NCBI RefSeq assembly: GCF_024584805.1
Contig: NZ_CP075715.1
Span: 744,001 to 808,000, forward strand
Direction: 5' to 3'
DNA from: Streptomyces sp. FIT100
GTDB lineage: Bacteria > Actinomycetota > Actinomycetes > Streptomycetales > Streptomycetaceae
DNA length: 64,000 nt
Both the position numbers and the translations under genes were made by a program. The notes beneath the pieces were generated by a model, which was not told where the DNA came from, did not search any database, and was given only the letters and a program-made list of their open reading frames with translations. Shown here one piece after another: positions 25,952 to 34,240 of this stretch (positions within the stretch are counted from its first letter, which is position 1; every line of letters starts with the position of its first letter).

Positions 25952-26360
25952 GCCCCGTGAGCCGGTCCATCGCGCTGGATCGGCGCCTGCCGCCCCATCG
26001 AGCAATGTGGCCTTCCAGCACGCGCTGAATCTGATGGAACGACTGCTCGACGTCAACCGGCGCCTGGAAAAGGAACTGCGGGAGCGTACACCCTCCACTG
26101 AGGAGTCTGACCAGCTCCTCGACGAGGCTCGACGCACCCGACACTGGGGGACTGCGCTCATTCGGCAACTAGACGAGGAGGGACGGGGTCCCGCGACGCC
26201 GCCTTCCTCTCAGAACGCAACCCAACGCACTCAGGCGATCATGGTCGCGGCTGCCCTTCTCGAGGGGACTGACGCGGCACACCTGAGCGAGAACATCGAC
26301 CGGCTGTTGGCGCTCAGGAACGAGTTGGCCCATGACGCTGCCCCGCTCGATGGAGACTGA
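25929..26360 (+). CDS. Hypothetical helical protein overlapping the HTH gene
   Basis: From ATG 25929 the frame encodes 143 residues with a long charged helix (HALNLMERLLDVNRRLEKELRER) and a C-terminal helix (ENIDRLLALRNELAHD). Codon use is consistent with a real gene, but there is no ribosome binding site. The frame also remains open upstream within the HTH gene. It is either a coupled second gene or the frameshifted C-terminal half of the HTH protein. I cannot decide between these. Confidence 0.45.
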   Translation: MYRPTGDKPREPVHRAGSAPAAPSSNVAFQHALNLMERLLDVNRRLEKELRERTPSTEESDQLLDEARRTRHWGTALIRQLDEEGRGPATPPSSQNATQRTQAIMVAAALLEGTDAAHLSENIDRLLALRNELAHDAAPLDGD

Positions 26361-27052
26361 CGGCAAAGACATAGCCGCGCAGGAGGCCAACTGGGGAGGG
26401 TCCGCAATTCTCCCCCTCTGCCCCCGCACCAACGCTCTGGACGTGGTCCTTCGACGTCATCCTGGGCTCCGCGCTGATCGCCGCGGTGGCCGGCGTCGGC
26501 CTGTTCGTCCTTGGCCTGGACCGCGCCACCGGGGGCGCTAACTCTGGTCACGCTCGCGGCGCGGGCCGCACTCTGGGGGAAGGTCTTGGTGTACCACGCC
26601 CCGGCCTGATACCCGGGGGCGCCCGGGCGGGGACAGCCGGGCACGTCCTCGTGCTCGCGCCGCTCGGCGGGCAGATGGCGCAGTGCGGCCACTGCCGGCC
26701 GGAGTCCACACGGCGGGCCCCGGCACAGCGAAGGGGTCGTTCACCCGTATGCGGGTGAACGGCCCTTTCCGTGTATCAGCCAACGCTCTCCACCTCCGCA
26801 GGAGCAGCTGAAGCGGGAACAAATGCACCGCTCCGCCAGCGCGGCGCCGGAACCTCGCGGAGCGGTTCTCCCGCTGAACGACCGGCCCGGCCACTCGGTC
26901 ACGGCGGGCAGGTCTCCGGGAACGTGCAGACGCCAAATCGTGTGCCTGCCACGAATCGCAAGAGTTCTCTGCACTTTCGCGGGGGATGACTCGGGCTTCC
27001 TTTCATAAGAGCGCAGCACTACAACTTCCTTGTACAAGATGGAGTGATGTCC
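26361..27052. other. Intergenic region with a degraded membrane-protein frame
   Basis: A frame between about 26380 and 26530 encodes WTWSFDVILGSALIAAVAGVGLFV, which looks like a membrane helix, but no start codon or ribosome binding site precedes it. It is probably a remnant. Nothing else coding is supported. A hairpin lies at 26738-26761, and a promoter for the sigma-like gene should lie near its right end. Confidence 0.4.
26738..26761. terminator. Hairpin, terminator-like
   Basis: CGTTCACCCG and CGGGTGAACG form a perfect 10-bp stem around TATG. AAGGG/CCCTTT flanks the stem and extends it partly, ending in TTTCC. It could terminate transcription from either side. Confidence 0.55.
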
Positions 27053-27817
27053 GTGTCTGCCAACCACAAGTCGTCCGCCGGCTACCTCGAGGCGCACCGG
27101 GGGAACCCTGAGCAGCGGGCCGCCGACCGCGAGTTGTACGAGCAGCTGGTGACCGACGGCTTTACCGGTCCGCGGTTCGAGCTTCTCCGCGAAGACCTTT
27201 GGCTGTACGGGTGGCGCGTCCTGCGGAGGTGGATGCGGGAGGGTGAGATCATCGCCCGCTGCCGTGAGAGCGACATCTACTTCTTCGCCCCGTACACGGA
27301 AGTGGAGGAGATGATGCGGCGCGATGAGGTCCGCGTCGACATCGCCGGGCTCTGCTTGGGGAAGGCCGTTCCCCTGTTCATGCGTCTGCTCTCCCAGGGA
27401 CGCTGGAACCCGGAGGGAGGCGCGTCCATCCGCACCTTCTTCATTGGCCTGTGCCTCGCCTGCTTCCGTGACGCGTACCGGGAGTGGGCCGGCCCGTACC
27501 GCCGCCGCCTTGCGGAAGTCCTCCACCCCGACGTCATCGGAGGGTTCCCCAAGGTCAGCCTCGCCCCGGAACCCGCGGCGCAGATGCTGTTCCGCGACAC
27601 GATCGACACGATCCTGGCCGACGCCTCGTGGGAGGAACGGGCTGTCTGCATGTTGATGCTGACCACCGGTGCCACGCAGGAACAGATCGCGCAGCGGCTC
27701 GGCACCACACGCAAGGCGGTGGAGCGCCGCCTCGGCCGTATCCGGCGCCGGGCCCAGGAACTCGCCGCTGCCGGCGTCATCATGGTCCCCTCGGTCAGTT
27801 CGGCGGTGGCCAAGTGA
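27053..27817 (+). CDS. Sigma-70-like regulator with region 4-type HTH
   Basis: The 254-aa protein has a C-terminal helix-turn-helix like sigma region 4 (ERAVCMLMLTTGATQEQIAQRLGTTRKAVERRLGRIRRRA). The N-terminal half has the spacing of region 2 but weak similarity (LRRWMREGEIIARCRES, RTFFIGLCLACFRDAYREW). It resembles divergent sigma-like proteins of streptomycete accessory DNA. GTG 27053 is chosen because GGAG lies eight bases upstream; ATG 27047 is too close to that site. Its stop overlaps a small membrane-protein gene by one base, so the two are coupled. Confidence 0.65.
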   Translation: MSANHKSSAGYLEAHRGNPEQRAADRELYEQLVTDGFTGPRFELLREDLWLYGWRVLRRWMREGEIIARCRESDIYFFAPYTEVEEMMRRDEVRVDIAGLCLGKAVPLFMRLLSQGRWNPEGGASIRTFFIGLCLACFRDAYREWAGPYRRRLAEVLHPDVIGGFPKVSLAPEPAAQMLFRDTIDTILADASWEERAVCMLMLTTGATQEQIAQRLGTTRKAVERRLGRIRRRAQELAAAGVIMVPSVSSAVAK

Positions 27818-27993
27818 TGGGCGGCCCGCTCGATCTCCGTGCCGTGGTTCTGATGATGGCCGGCGCGGTCACGGCGTACGTCGCCTACCTTCACCCCGAC
27901 GTGGGCGTGGCCCTGCTCGTCGGAGCGGGGGTGGTGACGCTGCTGTACCTGCTGATGGGCTCCGGCGGGAGCGGATCGGCCCCGCCCCGCTGA
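27817..27993 (+). CDS. Small membrane protein coupled to the sigma-like gene
   Basis: The ATG uses the A of the preceding TGA. The 58-aa product has two hydrophobic segments (residues about 7-24 and 30-47) and a short Gly/Ser-rich tail. With its coupling to a sigma-like gene it could be a membrane anchor or tiny anti-sigma factor, but no cytoplasmic binding domain is visible, so this is only a suggestion. Confidence 0.6.
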   Translation: MGGPLDLRAVVLMMAGAVTAYVAYLHPDVGVALLVGAGVVTLLYLLMGSGGSGSAPPR

Positions 27994-28364
27994 CCGGTGG
28001 TCACCGTCTGGCGAGGAGGCGCCGGTTCGCGCTCGGCGCCTCGTCCGACTCTCCTCGCCCTGCCGTACCTGGGGCGTTGACATACCCGTAGGCGGAAATC
28101 GATTCGAGCCTGTCAGAACCCCCGCGTATGCTGTGTGTCGTTCCTCTCCGGCCCATGCGTGGATGAGGTAACGGCTTCGCGACCTGGGATGGTTGGTCGG
28201 CAGCCGCAGATGTTCCTGCGGAGCGACGACGTACAACAGGGCAGCCGCTTCGAGCTTCTGTGTCGGCAGTGGCTCGCTTTCGACACCTGTCCTGGTGGTG
28301 TCGGACTGCGAGCTGCCTTCACAGGCTCAGGTCCGGCACCCCCTCTGTCCCTTGGGAGGGGCCC
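27994..28364. other. Intergenic region without a supported gene
   Basis: An open frame from 28135 lacks a ribosome binding site and domain similarity. The region probably carries the promoter for the small membrane-protein gene at 28365. Confidence 0.4.
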
Positions 28365-28577
28365 ATGAGTACGTCTTCCAGCGCGACCCCGCAGTCCGGC
28401 CGGATCCTCGGCACGGTCATCGTCTTTCTGCTCGCCGTCATCATCACGCTGGTCGTCAGCTTCGTTCTGGTCGGCCTTGGCCTCAGCGGCCCCCTGACCG
28501 TTGCGAGTGCGATCACGCTGTTCATTTCCGCCTCGACGCTCGGGATGAAGGTCCTGGCCTACCTCGCTCCGGCCTGA
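28365..28577 (+). CDS. Small membrane protein
   Basis: The 70-aa product follows an excellent ribosome binding site (GGGAGGGGCCC then ATG). After a short Ser/Thr-rich start it has two hydrophobic helices (about residues 15-37 and 42-66). A strong terminator hairpin follows eight bases after the stop, so it is a single-gene unit. Its function is unknown. Confidence 0.7.
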   Translation: MSTSSSATPQSGRILGTVIVFLLAVIITLVVSFVLVGLGLSGPLTVASAITLFISASTLGMKVLAYLAPA

Positions 28578-28584
28578 TGGGCGA

Positions 28585-28617
28585 CGGCTCCACCAGGCGG
28601 TGGGCCTGGTGGAGCCG
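28585..28617 (+). terminator. Perfect 14-bp terminator hairpin
   Basis: CGGCTCCACCAGGC pairs with GCCTGGTGGAGCCG around GGTGG, immediately after the small membrane-protein gene. Confidence 0.85.
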
Positions 28618-29015
28618 GATTAGCCGGTGCGACGGGGGGAGACACACGGGCTCTGTACTCAGTGTGGCTCAAGCCGGTTTGTCCTGGACGTGGTCGGCGC
28701 CCGCGCCAATCGCGGGCTGCGAAACCCGACGTAGCCGGGGAGGGGTGCGCACGCTGCGCGCCCTCCGCAGGTGAGCACCCTGAGGGCGATGGCTTCAAGA
28801 AGATCTCTTCATCCCAACGCCAGGATGACTCGTGGCCCTTTTCCCGAGAGAACTCCACTCAATCTTGGCCGCCACAAGCGGCCTGAGCAGCACGCCAGCC
28901 TGCCTGACACCCCATCAGAACGAGCGTCATATGAGCGTCACGGGCGTCATTTCAGCGTCAAGATATCGCCCGTAACGCCCACACCGCACATAATGCACAC
29001 GGGCAAAGCCGCAGG
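28618..29015. other. Intergenic region near the right end of the island
   Basis: No gene is supported. The stretch has weaker codon-position bias than the flanking core genome and precedes the methyltransferase fragment. Confidence 0.4.
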
Positions 29016-29126
29016 TCAGGAGCCCTTCGCGGCCGGTTCAAGGATGGCGACACACTCCACATGGTGCGTCATCGGAAACAGGTCGAGGATCCACACGGCC
29101 GGACGCCTACCCTTACGTTCGACCAG
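29016..29126 (-). pseudogene. C-terminal fragment of a 23S rRNA/tRNA uracil methyltransferase (TrmA/RumA type)
   Basis: Read leftward, the segment encodes DLFPMTHHVECVAILEPAAK and a stop. DLFP-TxHVE is the conserved C-terminal block of RNA uracil-5 methyltransferases and contains the catalytic-base Glu. Upstream similarity fades within a few codons and the rest of the gene is absent. It is a scrap left by a deletion or brought in with the island end. The left limit of similarity is clear; the right one is approximate. Confidence 0.7.
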
Positions 29127-29301
29127 CTCGACGTCCACCAGATCCGCGCCGCAACCAACATCCGCCTGCGTGGGCAATGCACGGGATTCGACCGGTGGGC
29201 TCGCGGCCTGCGGAAACCCCAGGCCCCGGCTTGCTCCCTCCCGATTCCCCCGTCCGAAAATCCGTTCGCCCAGCACGTATGCGCTCTGCTTGGCTCGCCC
29301 C

Positions 29302-29724
29302 ATGAGCGATCTCCACATCCGCCACGCCGCCCTCGCGGACATCGACACCGTGCTCCAGTTCTGGCGCGAAGCCGCGGAAGGAACGAGCATCAGCGACGAC
29401 CACGACGGAGTGACCCGACTCATCACACGAGACCCCGAAGCACTGCTCCTCGCAGAGCGCGACGGCCTCCTCACCGGAACCGTCATAGCCGGCTCCGACG
29501 GCTGGCGCTGCCACCTCTACCGGCTCGCGGTCCACCCCGAGCACCGGCGGCGCGGAGTGGGCGGGGCGCTGCTCGCCGCCGCGGAGGAACGTTTCGTACG
29601 GCTGGGCGGGCGGCGCGGGGACGCGATGGTGCTGGACCGGAACGCCCTCGCGCACCATGCGTGGCGGGCCGCGGGCTACGCACCCCAGCCGGAGTGGAGC
29701 CGCTGGGTGAAGCCGCTCTCCTGA
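29302..29724 (+). CDS. GNAT acetyltransferase, chimeric copy at the right end of the island
   Basis: The 140-aa single-domain N-acetyltransferase has the acetyl-CoA loop HRRRGVGGALL (residues about 83-93) and a C-terminal WRAAGYAPQPEWSRWVKPL. The first 67 codons contain many A-ending codons (GAA, GGA, CGA, ACA, GCA, ATA). From about 29503 onward codon use becomes the GC-rich chromosomal type. The first 67 residues are 70% identical to the truncated gene at 14997-15197, which lacks exactly the second half. I infer that the island brought a replacement 5' half and restored the gene. The ATG lacks a clear ribosome binding site. The substrate is unknown. Confidence 0.85.
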   Translation: MSDLHIRHAALADIDTVLQFWREAAEGTSISDDHDGVTRLITRDPEALLLAERDGLLTGTVIAGSDGWRCHLYRLAVHPEHRRRGVGGALLAAAEERFVRLGGRRGDAMVLDRNALAHHAWRAAGYAPQPEWSRWVKPLS

Positions 29725-29730
29725 CCGCAC

Positions 29731-29760
29731 CCGGCCCAGCCGGCCCAGCCGGCCCAGCCC
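29731..29760 (+). repeat. Ten-base tandem repeat, three copies
   Basis: CCGGCCCAGC is repeated three times directly after the GNAT stop codon. Confidence 0.8.
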
Positions 29761-29931
29761 GACAGGGGCGCCGGGGTCTTTTGCCGGTCCTTTACCATGG
29801 AGGTTCTCCTCAGCGACGAACGAAAGGTGTGAGCGTCCGCCCATGGGCGAGCCTCCCAGTAGCAGACAACCGGGCAGCCGACATCGCGCAGTCCTCCTCC
29901 CCCTGGCCGATCATGGGACGGAGGTGAACCG

Positions 29932-31593
29932 ATGACCGAAGTGCTCCTGCTCGTGGTGGCGGTGCTGCTCTGCCTCGCCTGTGGAGCGTTCGTCGCGGCG
30001 GAGTTCTCGCTCACCACCGTCGAGCGCACCGATCTGGAGCGCGCGGCGGAGCGCGGCGAGCGCGGGGCCGCGAGCGCCCTGAAGGCCGTCCGGGAGCTCA
30101 CCTTCCAGCTCTCCGGCGCGCAGCTCGGCATCACCGTCACCAATCTCGTCGTCGGCATGCTCGCCGAGCCGTCCATCGCCGTACTGCTCAGCGGGCCGGT
30201 CGAGGCGCTCGGCGCGTCCCCGCAGGTGGCCTCGTCGCTGGCGCTCGTCATCGGCACGGCCCTGTCGACCGTCGTACTGATGGTCATCGGCGAGCTGGTC
30301 CCCAAGAACTGGGCGATCTCGTCGCCGCTCGCGGTCGCGAAGGTCGTCGCGCCCCCGCAGCGCGTGTTCTCGGCGGCCTTCCGGCCGCTGATCGGGCACC
30401 TGAACAACACGGCCAACCGCATCCTGCGCCGTCTCGGCCTGGAGCCGACAGAGGAGCTGGCGTCCGCGCGCAGCCCGCAGGAGCTGGTCGCGCTGGCCCG
30501 CCACTCCGCCCGGGAGGGCGCGCTGGAGGCGGACACCGCCGACCTGTTCGTCCGTACCCTCGGCCTGGCCGGGCTGACCGCGGAGAATGTGATGACGCCC
30601 CGCGTCCAGGTCACCGCCCTCGACGCGCAGGCGACCGCCGAGGACGTCGCCAACGCCACCCGTGCCACGGGGCTCTCGCGCTTCCCCGTCTACCAGGGCA
30701 CCCTCGACGCCGTCGTCGGGATCGCGCACATCAAGGACGTCCTGGCCGTGCCGGCCGACCTGCGCCCGCGGCGCCCGGTCTCCGAGCTGATGCGGGAGCC
30801 GCTCCTGGTGCCCGAGACGCTGACCGTCGACCGGCTGCTCGACCGGCTCTCCGGCAAGCGGACGATGGCGGTCGTGATCGACGAGTACGGCGGGACGGCC
30901 GGGGTCGTCACGCTGGAGGACATCGTCGAGGAGGTCGTGGGCGAGGTCCGCGACGAACACGACCCGCACGAGACACCCGACCTGGCGCGCGCGGGCGAGG
31001 ACGCCGACGCCCGGGCCCTGTGGTCGGCCGACGGCGCCGCCCGCACCGACCAGCTGGAGGCGATCGGCCTCCGGGTCCCCGAGGGGCCCTACGAGACGCT
31101 CGCCGGCCTGATCGCGAGCGATCTCGGCCGGATCCCGGCCGTCGGCGACACCATCGAACTCACCGGCTGGCAGCTCGACGTCATCGACGCGTCGGGCCGG
31201 CGCGCGGCGCGGGTGCTGCTGCACGCGCCGCAGGCGTCGAGGGACGACGCCGTGGACGGCGACGCCGCCGCGCCCGCTCCCGGGCGCTTCCGCCGCGGAG
31301 GCCGCGGCGGAAGCGGCGGAAGCGGCGGAAGCGGCGGAAGCGGCGGCGAGTCCGGCGGCACCGACGATTCCGACAGCTCCGACAGCTCCGACAGCTCCGA
31401 CGACCCGAGCGGCTTTGACGAACCGGGCGATTCCGGAGCCTCCCAGGAATCCCGGAGCCCTCAGGATTCCCAGGATTCCCAGGATTCCCAGGGCTCTCGC
31501 GGGTCCCGTGGGTCCCATGGCCCGCGTCGCTCCCGTCGCTCCCGTCGCTCCGGTCGCTCCGGTCGCTCCGACGAGGGGAGGGCCGGACGATGA
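29932..31593 (+). CDS. CNNM/CorC (hemolysin-family) membrane protein with low-complexity tail
   Basis: The 553-aa protein has an N-terminal DUF21/CNNM membrane domain (three to four helices in residues 1-140, with AAEFSLTTVERTDLERAA and QLSGAQLGITVTNLVVGM). A CBS pair follows (about 205-325; NVMTPRVQVTAL, VVIDEYGGTAGVVTLEDIVEE), then a CorC_HlyC domain (to about 430). Such proteins are linked to Mg2+/Co2+ efflux. The last 110 residues are an extension of repeats: GGS units, DSS units, QDS/GSR units and basic SRRS/SGRS units. Such an extension is not typical of the family. GGAGGTGAACCG precedes the ATG. The stop overlaps the next gene by ATGA. Confidence 0.93.
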   Translation: MTEVLLLVVAVLLCLACGAFVAAEFSLTTVERTDLERAAERGERGAASALKAVRELTFQLSGAQLGITVTNLVVGMLAEPSIAVLLSGPVEALGASPQVASSLALVIGTALSTVVLMVIGELVPKNWAISSPLAVAKVVAPPQRVFSAAFRPLIGHLNNTANRILRRLGLEPTEELASARSPQELVALARHSAREGALEADTADLFVRTLGLAGLTAENVMTPRVQVTALDAQATAEDVANATRATGLSRFPVYQGTLDAVVGIAHIKDVLAVPADLRPRRPVSELMREPLLVPETLTVDRLLDRLSGKRTMAVVIDEYGGTAGVVTLEDIVEEVVGEVRDEHDPHETPDLARAGEDADARALWSADGAARTDQLEAIGLRVPEGPYETLAGLIASDLGRIPAVGDTIELTGWQLDVIDASGRRAARVLLHAPQASRDDAVDGDAAAPAPGRFRRGGRGGSGGSGGSGGSGGESGGTDDSDSSDSSDSSDDPSGFDEPGDSGASQESRSPQDSQDSQDSQGSRGSRGSHGPRRSRRSRRSGRSGRSDEGRAGR

Positions 31594-32612
31594 CCATGAT
31601 TCAGCTGCTGATCGGGCTCCTGACGCTGGTCGTCAATGCCTTCTTCGTCGGCGCCGAATTCGCCCTGATCTCCGTGCGCCGCAGTCAGATCGAGCCGGAG
31701 GCGGAGGCCGGGAACCGGCGCGCCCGGAGTGTCATCTGGGGGCTGGAGCACGTCTCGGCGCTGCTTGCCGCCGCCCAGCTCGGCATCACGCTGTGCACGC
31801 TGGTGCTCGGTGTCGTCGCTGAGCCGGCCATCGCGCATCTGCTGGAGCCGGTCTTCGACGCCGTCGGGGTGCCGCACGGGCTGATCCATCCGATCTCGTT
31901 CGTGATCGCGCTGGCCGTGGCGACCTATCTGCACATGCTCCTGGGCGAGATGGTGCCGAAGAACATCGCGCTGGCCGAGCCGACGCGTACGGCACTGGCG
32001 CTCGGCCCGCCGCTGGTGGCGATGGCCCGGGCGCTGCGTCCGGTGATCTTCACGGTCAACGCCTTCGCGAACGCCCTGCTGAAACTGTTGCGCGTGGAGG
32101 CCAGGAACGAGGTGGCCGCGACCTTCTCGGACGACGAGCTGGCGCGGATGGTCAGGGACTCCGGTGACGCGGGGCTGCTGGACGACCGGGCCGCCGAGCG
32201 GCTGCGCGACGCACTGGAGCTGGGGCGCCGGCCGGTGGCCGATGTGGTGATGCCGGTGGAGCGGGTGGTGGCCACGCACATCGGCACCACCCCCGAGGAG
32301 CTGGAGCGGCTGTCGGCGGAATCGGGCTTCTCCCGCTTCCCGGTCCTCGACCCCGCTCAGCGGATCCTGGGCTACCTCCATGTGAAGGACGCCCTGGACG
32401 AGGCGCCGCGCGACAGCCCGTTCCCGGTCACGGCGCTGCGGCCGATCGCCCGGGTGCGGGCCGTGACCCCCTTGGACGACGTGCTCACCGCGATGCGTCG
32501 CAGCCGTACGCACCTGGCGGCGGTCCTCGACGAGGACGGCACGCTCGCCGGGCTCGTCACCATGGAGGACGTGCTCCGGGAACTGGTGGGCCCGCCGGGC
32601 CGCGGCCTCTGA
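31590..32612 (+). CDS. Second CNNM/CorC-type membrane protein
   Basis: The 340-aa protein shares the domain order of its upstream neighbour but lacks the CorC_HlyC domain and tail. It has a CNNM membrane region (residues 1-150, GAEFALISVRRSQIEPEA, AAQLGITLCTLVLGVV) and a CBS pair (DVVMPVERVVATHIGTT to AAVLDEDGTLAGLVTMEDVLREL). Translation is coupled to the first gene through an ATGA overlap. The two probably form a hetero-oligomeric transporter or regulator, as tandem pairs of this family are common in actinobacteria. A strong terminator follows. Confidence 0.93.
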   Translation: MTMIQLLIGLLTLVVNAFFVGAEFALISVRRSQIEPEAEAGNRRARSVIWGLEHVSALLAAAQLGITLCTLVLGVVAEPAIAHLLEPVFDAVGVPHGLIHPISFVIALAVATYLHMLLGEMVPKNIALAEPTRTALALGPPLVAMARALRPVIFTVNAFANALLKLLRVEARNEVAATFSDDELARMVRDSGDAGLLDDRAAERLRDALELGRRPVADVVMPVERVVATHIGTTPEELERLSAESGFSRFPVLDPAQRILGYLHVKDALDEAPRDSPFPVTALRPIARVRAVTPLDDVLTAMRRSRTHLAAVLDEDGTLAGLVTMEDVLRELVGPPGRGL

Positions 32613-32627
32613 GCACCCCGCTCCGGC

Positions 32628-32658
32628 TGCCCCGTCCGACGATGCGTCGGACGGGGCA
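32628..32658 (+). terminator. Perfect 14-bp terminator hairpin
   Basis: TGCCCCGTCCGACG and CGTCGGACGGGGCA pair around ATG directly after the CNNM gene pair. Confidence 0.85.
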
Positions 32659-32695
32659 CGTCGTCGGCCGTACCGCACGGTAGTATCGCTCCGCC

Positions 32696-33505
32696 ATGGA
32701 GATGAATGCCACATACACCAGTTTTGTCGCGGTCGGCGACTCGTTCACCGAGGGCATGTCCGACCTGCTCCCGGACGGCTCGTACCGCGGTTGGGCCGAT
32801 CTCCTCGCGAGCCGGCTCGCGGCCCGTACCCCCGGCTTCCGGTACGCGAACCTCGCCGTGCGCGGCAAGCTCATCGGGCAGATCGTCGAGGAGCAGGTGG
32901 ACAACGCGTCCGCGATGAGGGCCGATGTGGTGACGCTGGTGGGCGGCCTCAACGACACGCTGCGCCCCAAGTGCGACATGGTCCGGGTGCGCGCGCTGCT
33001 GGAGGAGGCCGTGGAGCGGCTCGCGCCGTCCTGCGGACAGCTGGTGCTGATGCGCAGCCCGGGCCGCAACGGCCCGGTGATGGAGCGCTTCCGGCCGCGC
33101 ATGGAGGAGCTCTTCGCCCACATCGACGCGCTCGCGGCGCGGCACGGCGCCCTCGTCGTCGACCTGTACGGCGCCGAGGTGCTCGGCGACCAGCGGCTGT
33201 GGGACGTGGACCGGCTGCATCTGACCGCCGATGGGCACCGCAGGGTCGCCGAGGCGGTGTGGCAGACGCTGGGGCTTGCGGCCGAGGAGGACTGGCGGAC
33301 ACCGCTGCCGCCCGCCATGCGCCCCGGCTGGGCGGCGCGGCGGACGGCGGACGCGCGGTTCGCCCGGGAGCACCTGGTCCCCTGGATCGGACGCAGGCTC
33401 ACCGGCCGCTCATCGGGCGACGGCAGACCCGCCAAGCGCCCCGAGCTGCTGCCGTTCGGGCCCGTGGAGCCGGCGCTGCCGGACGGCGACAGCGTGGTCT
33501 CGTAG
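32696..33505 (+). CDS. SGNH/GDSL-type hydrolase
   Basis: The 269-aa protein has the SGNH blocks: FVAVGDSFTEG with the nucleophile Ser (block I), a Gly region (VRGKLIGQ), GGLND (block III Asn) and DRLHLTADGH (block V Asp-x-x-His). It lacks a signal peptide, so it is cytoplasmic. Such enzymes are esterases or deacylases of varied specificity. ATG 32696 is used; ATG 32702 is an alternative two codons later. The C-terminal 60 residues after RPGWAARR are basic and proline-rich, as in the streptomycete subgroup. Confidence 0.9.
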   Translation: MEMNATYTSFVAVGDSFTEGMSDLLPDGSYRGWADLLASRLAARTPGFRYANLAVRGKLIGQIVEEQVDNASAMRADVVTLVGGLNDTLRPKCDMVRVRALLEEAVERLAPSCGQLVLMRSPGRNGPVMERFRPRMEELFAHIDALAARHGALVVDLYGAEVLGDQRLWDVDRLHLTADGHRRVAEAVWQTLGLAAEEDWRTPLPPAMRPGWAARRTADARFAREHLVPWIGRRLTGRSSGDGRPAKRPELLPFGPVEPALPDGDSVVS

Positions 33506-33588
33506 CAACCGGGGCGGGGCGCTGACCTGCGTAAACCGCCAGCAGAAGCAGGGCAACGCTGCCAACTCCGGGGATACCCTCAAACGCC

Positions 33589-34240
33589 CTAGGTGTATTG
33601 GCCCGGAGGGTTGTTGACACGGCTGATGGGTGGCTGGCCGTCGAGTGCGGTGTGGCAGCGGTGGTGGTTGGAAGGCCTGGGCCCGCTGCCGGTATGCGGC
33701 GGCGGCGTACTGGCGCCCGTCGCGCAGGATCTCGCTGTAGGCCACGCGGGAGCGGTCGGCGGCGGCGGAGTGGATATAGCTGTAGCCGATCACTGGCTTG
33801 CAGCCCGTGCGCTGGTCGGTGGTGTGCTGGCGGTTGCGCTCGCCTGCCGCTCTGCCGACCGTGCGCCGGCCGCCGTCGGGAATGTTGCCCAGTTCCTTGA
33901 TGCCAACGTGGACCAGCTCACCGGACCGGGCCCGTTCGTGGCGGCGGATGGGTTCACCGGTGGGCCGGTCGAACCAGGCCAGGCGGTTCAGGCCCTGCCC
34001 GGCCAGGACGCGGTGGACGGTGGAGCGGCCAGGCCAGGATGGGCGATGCACGCCGGTCCGAGCTTGCGGGCCCGGCACAGCTCGCAGACCCGGGCTGCGA
34101 CCTTCCTTCGCATCCTGGACTACGCGGGTGCGGACATGTTCAACGACGGTGGAAGAGTTGTCCGGCGTGCCGAGGCGCGGTCTCGATGTCTCACAGGGGC
34201 AATCGCAGCCCGCCCTACGGTGACGTTGCGTGACGGGGGA
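33589..34240 (-). pseudogene. IS481-family transposase remnant
   Basis: The 3' end is intact in one frame (HTALDGQPPISRVNN... GQYT, stop at 33589-33591), and a large middle part is recognisable (STVHRVLAGQGLNRLAWFDRPTGEPIRRHERARSGELVHVGIKELGNIPDGG, GYSYIHSA, AYSEIL). Three defects are visible. The 5' third is spread over frames. The first catalytic Asp is Gly (ELVHVGIKELG for VHVDIKKLG). An internal deletion joins RAQAF to the HHRxHTAL region. It is dead. It borders the RiPP cluster on its left. Confidence 0.85.

Noticed and set aside
26486..26758. Membrane protein gene with GTG start at 26486
   Set aside because: The start falls in the middle of the hydrophobic helix, and no usable start lies upstream after an in-frame stop, so it is treated as a remnant.
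15198..29502. The 14.3-kb island as a prophage or ICE
   Set aside because: No integrase, relaxase, replication, capsid or tail gene is visible; only a dead IS630 fragment is present.
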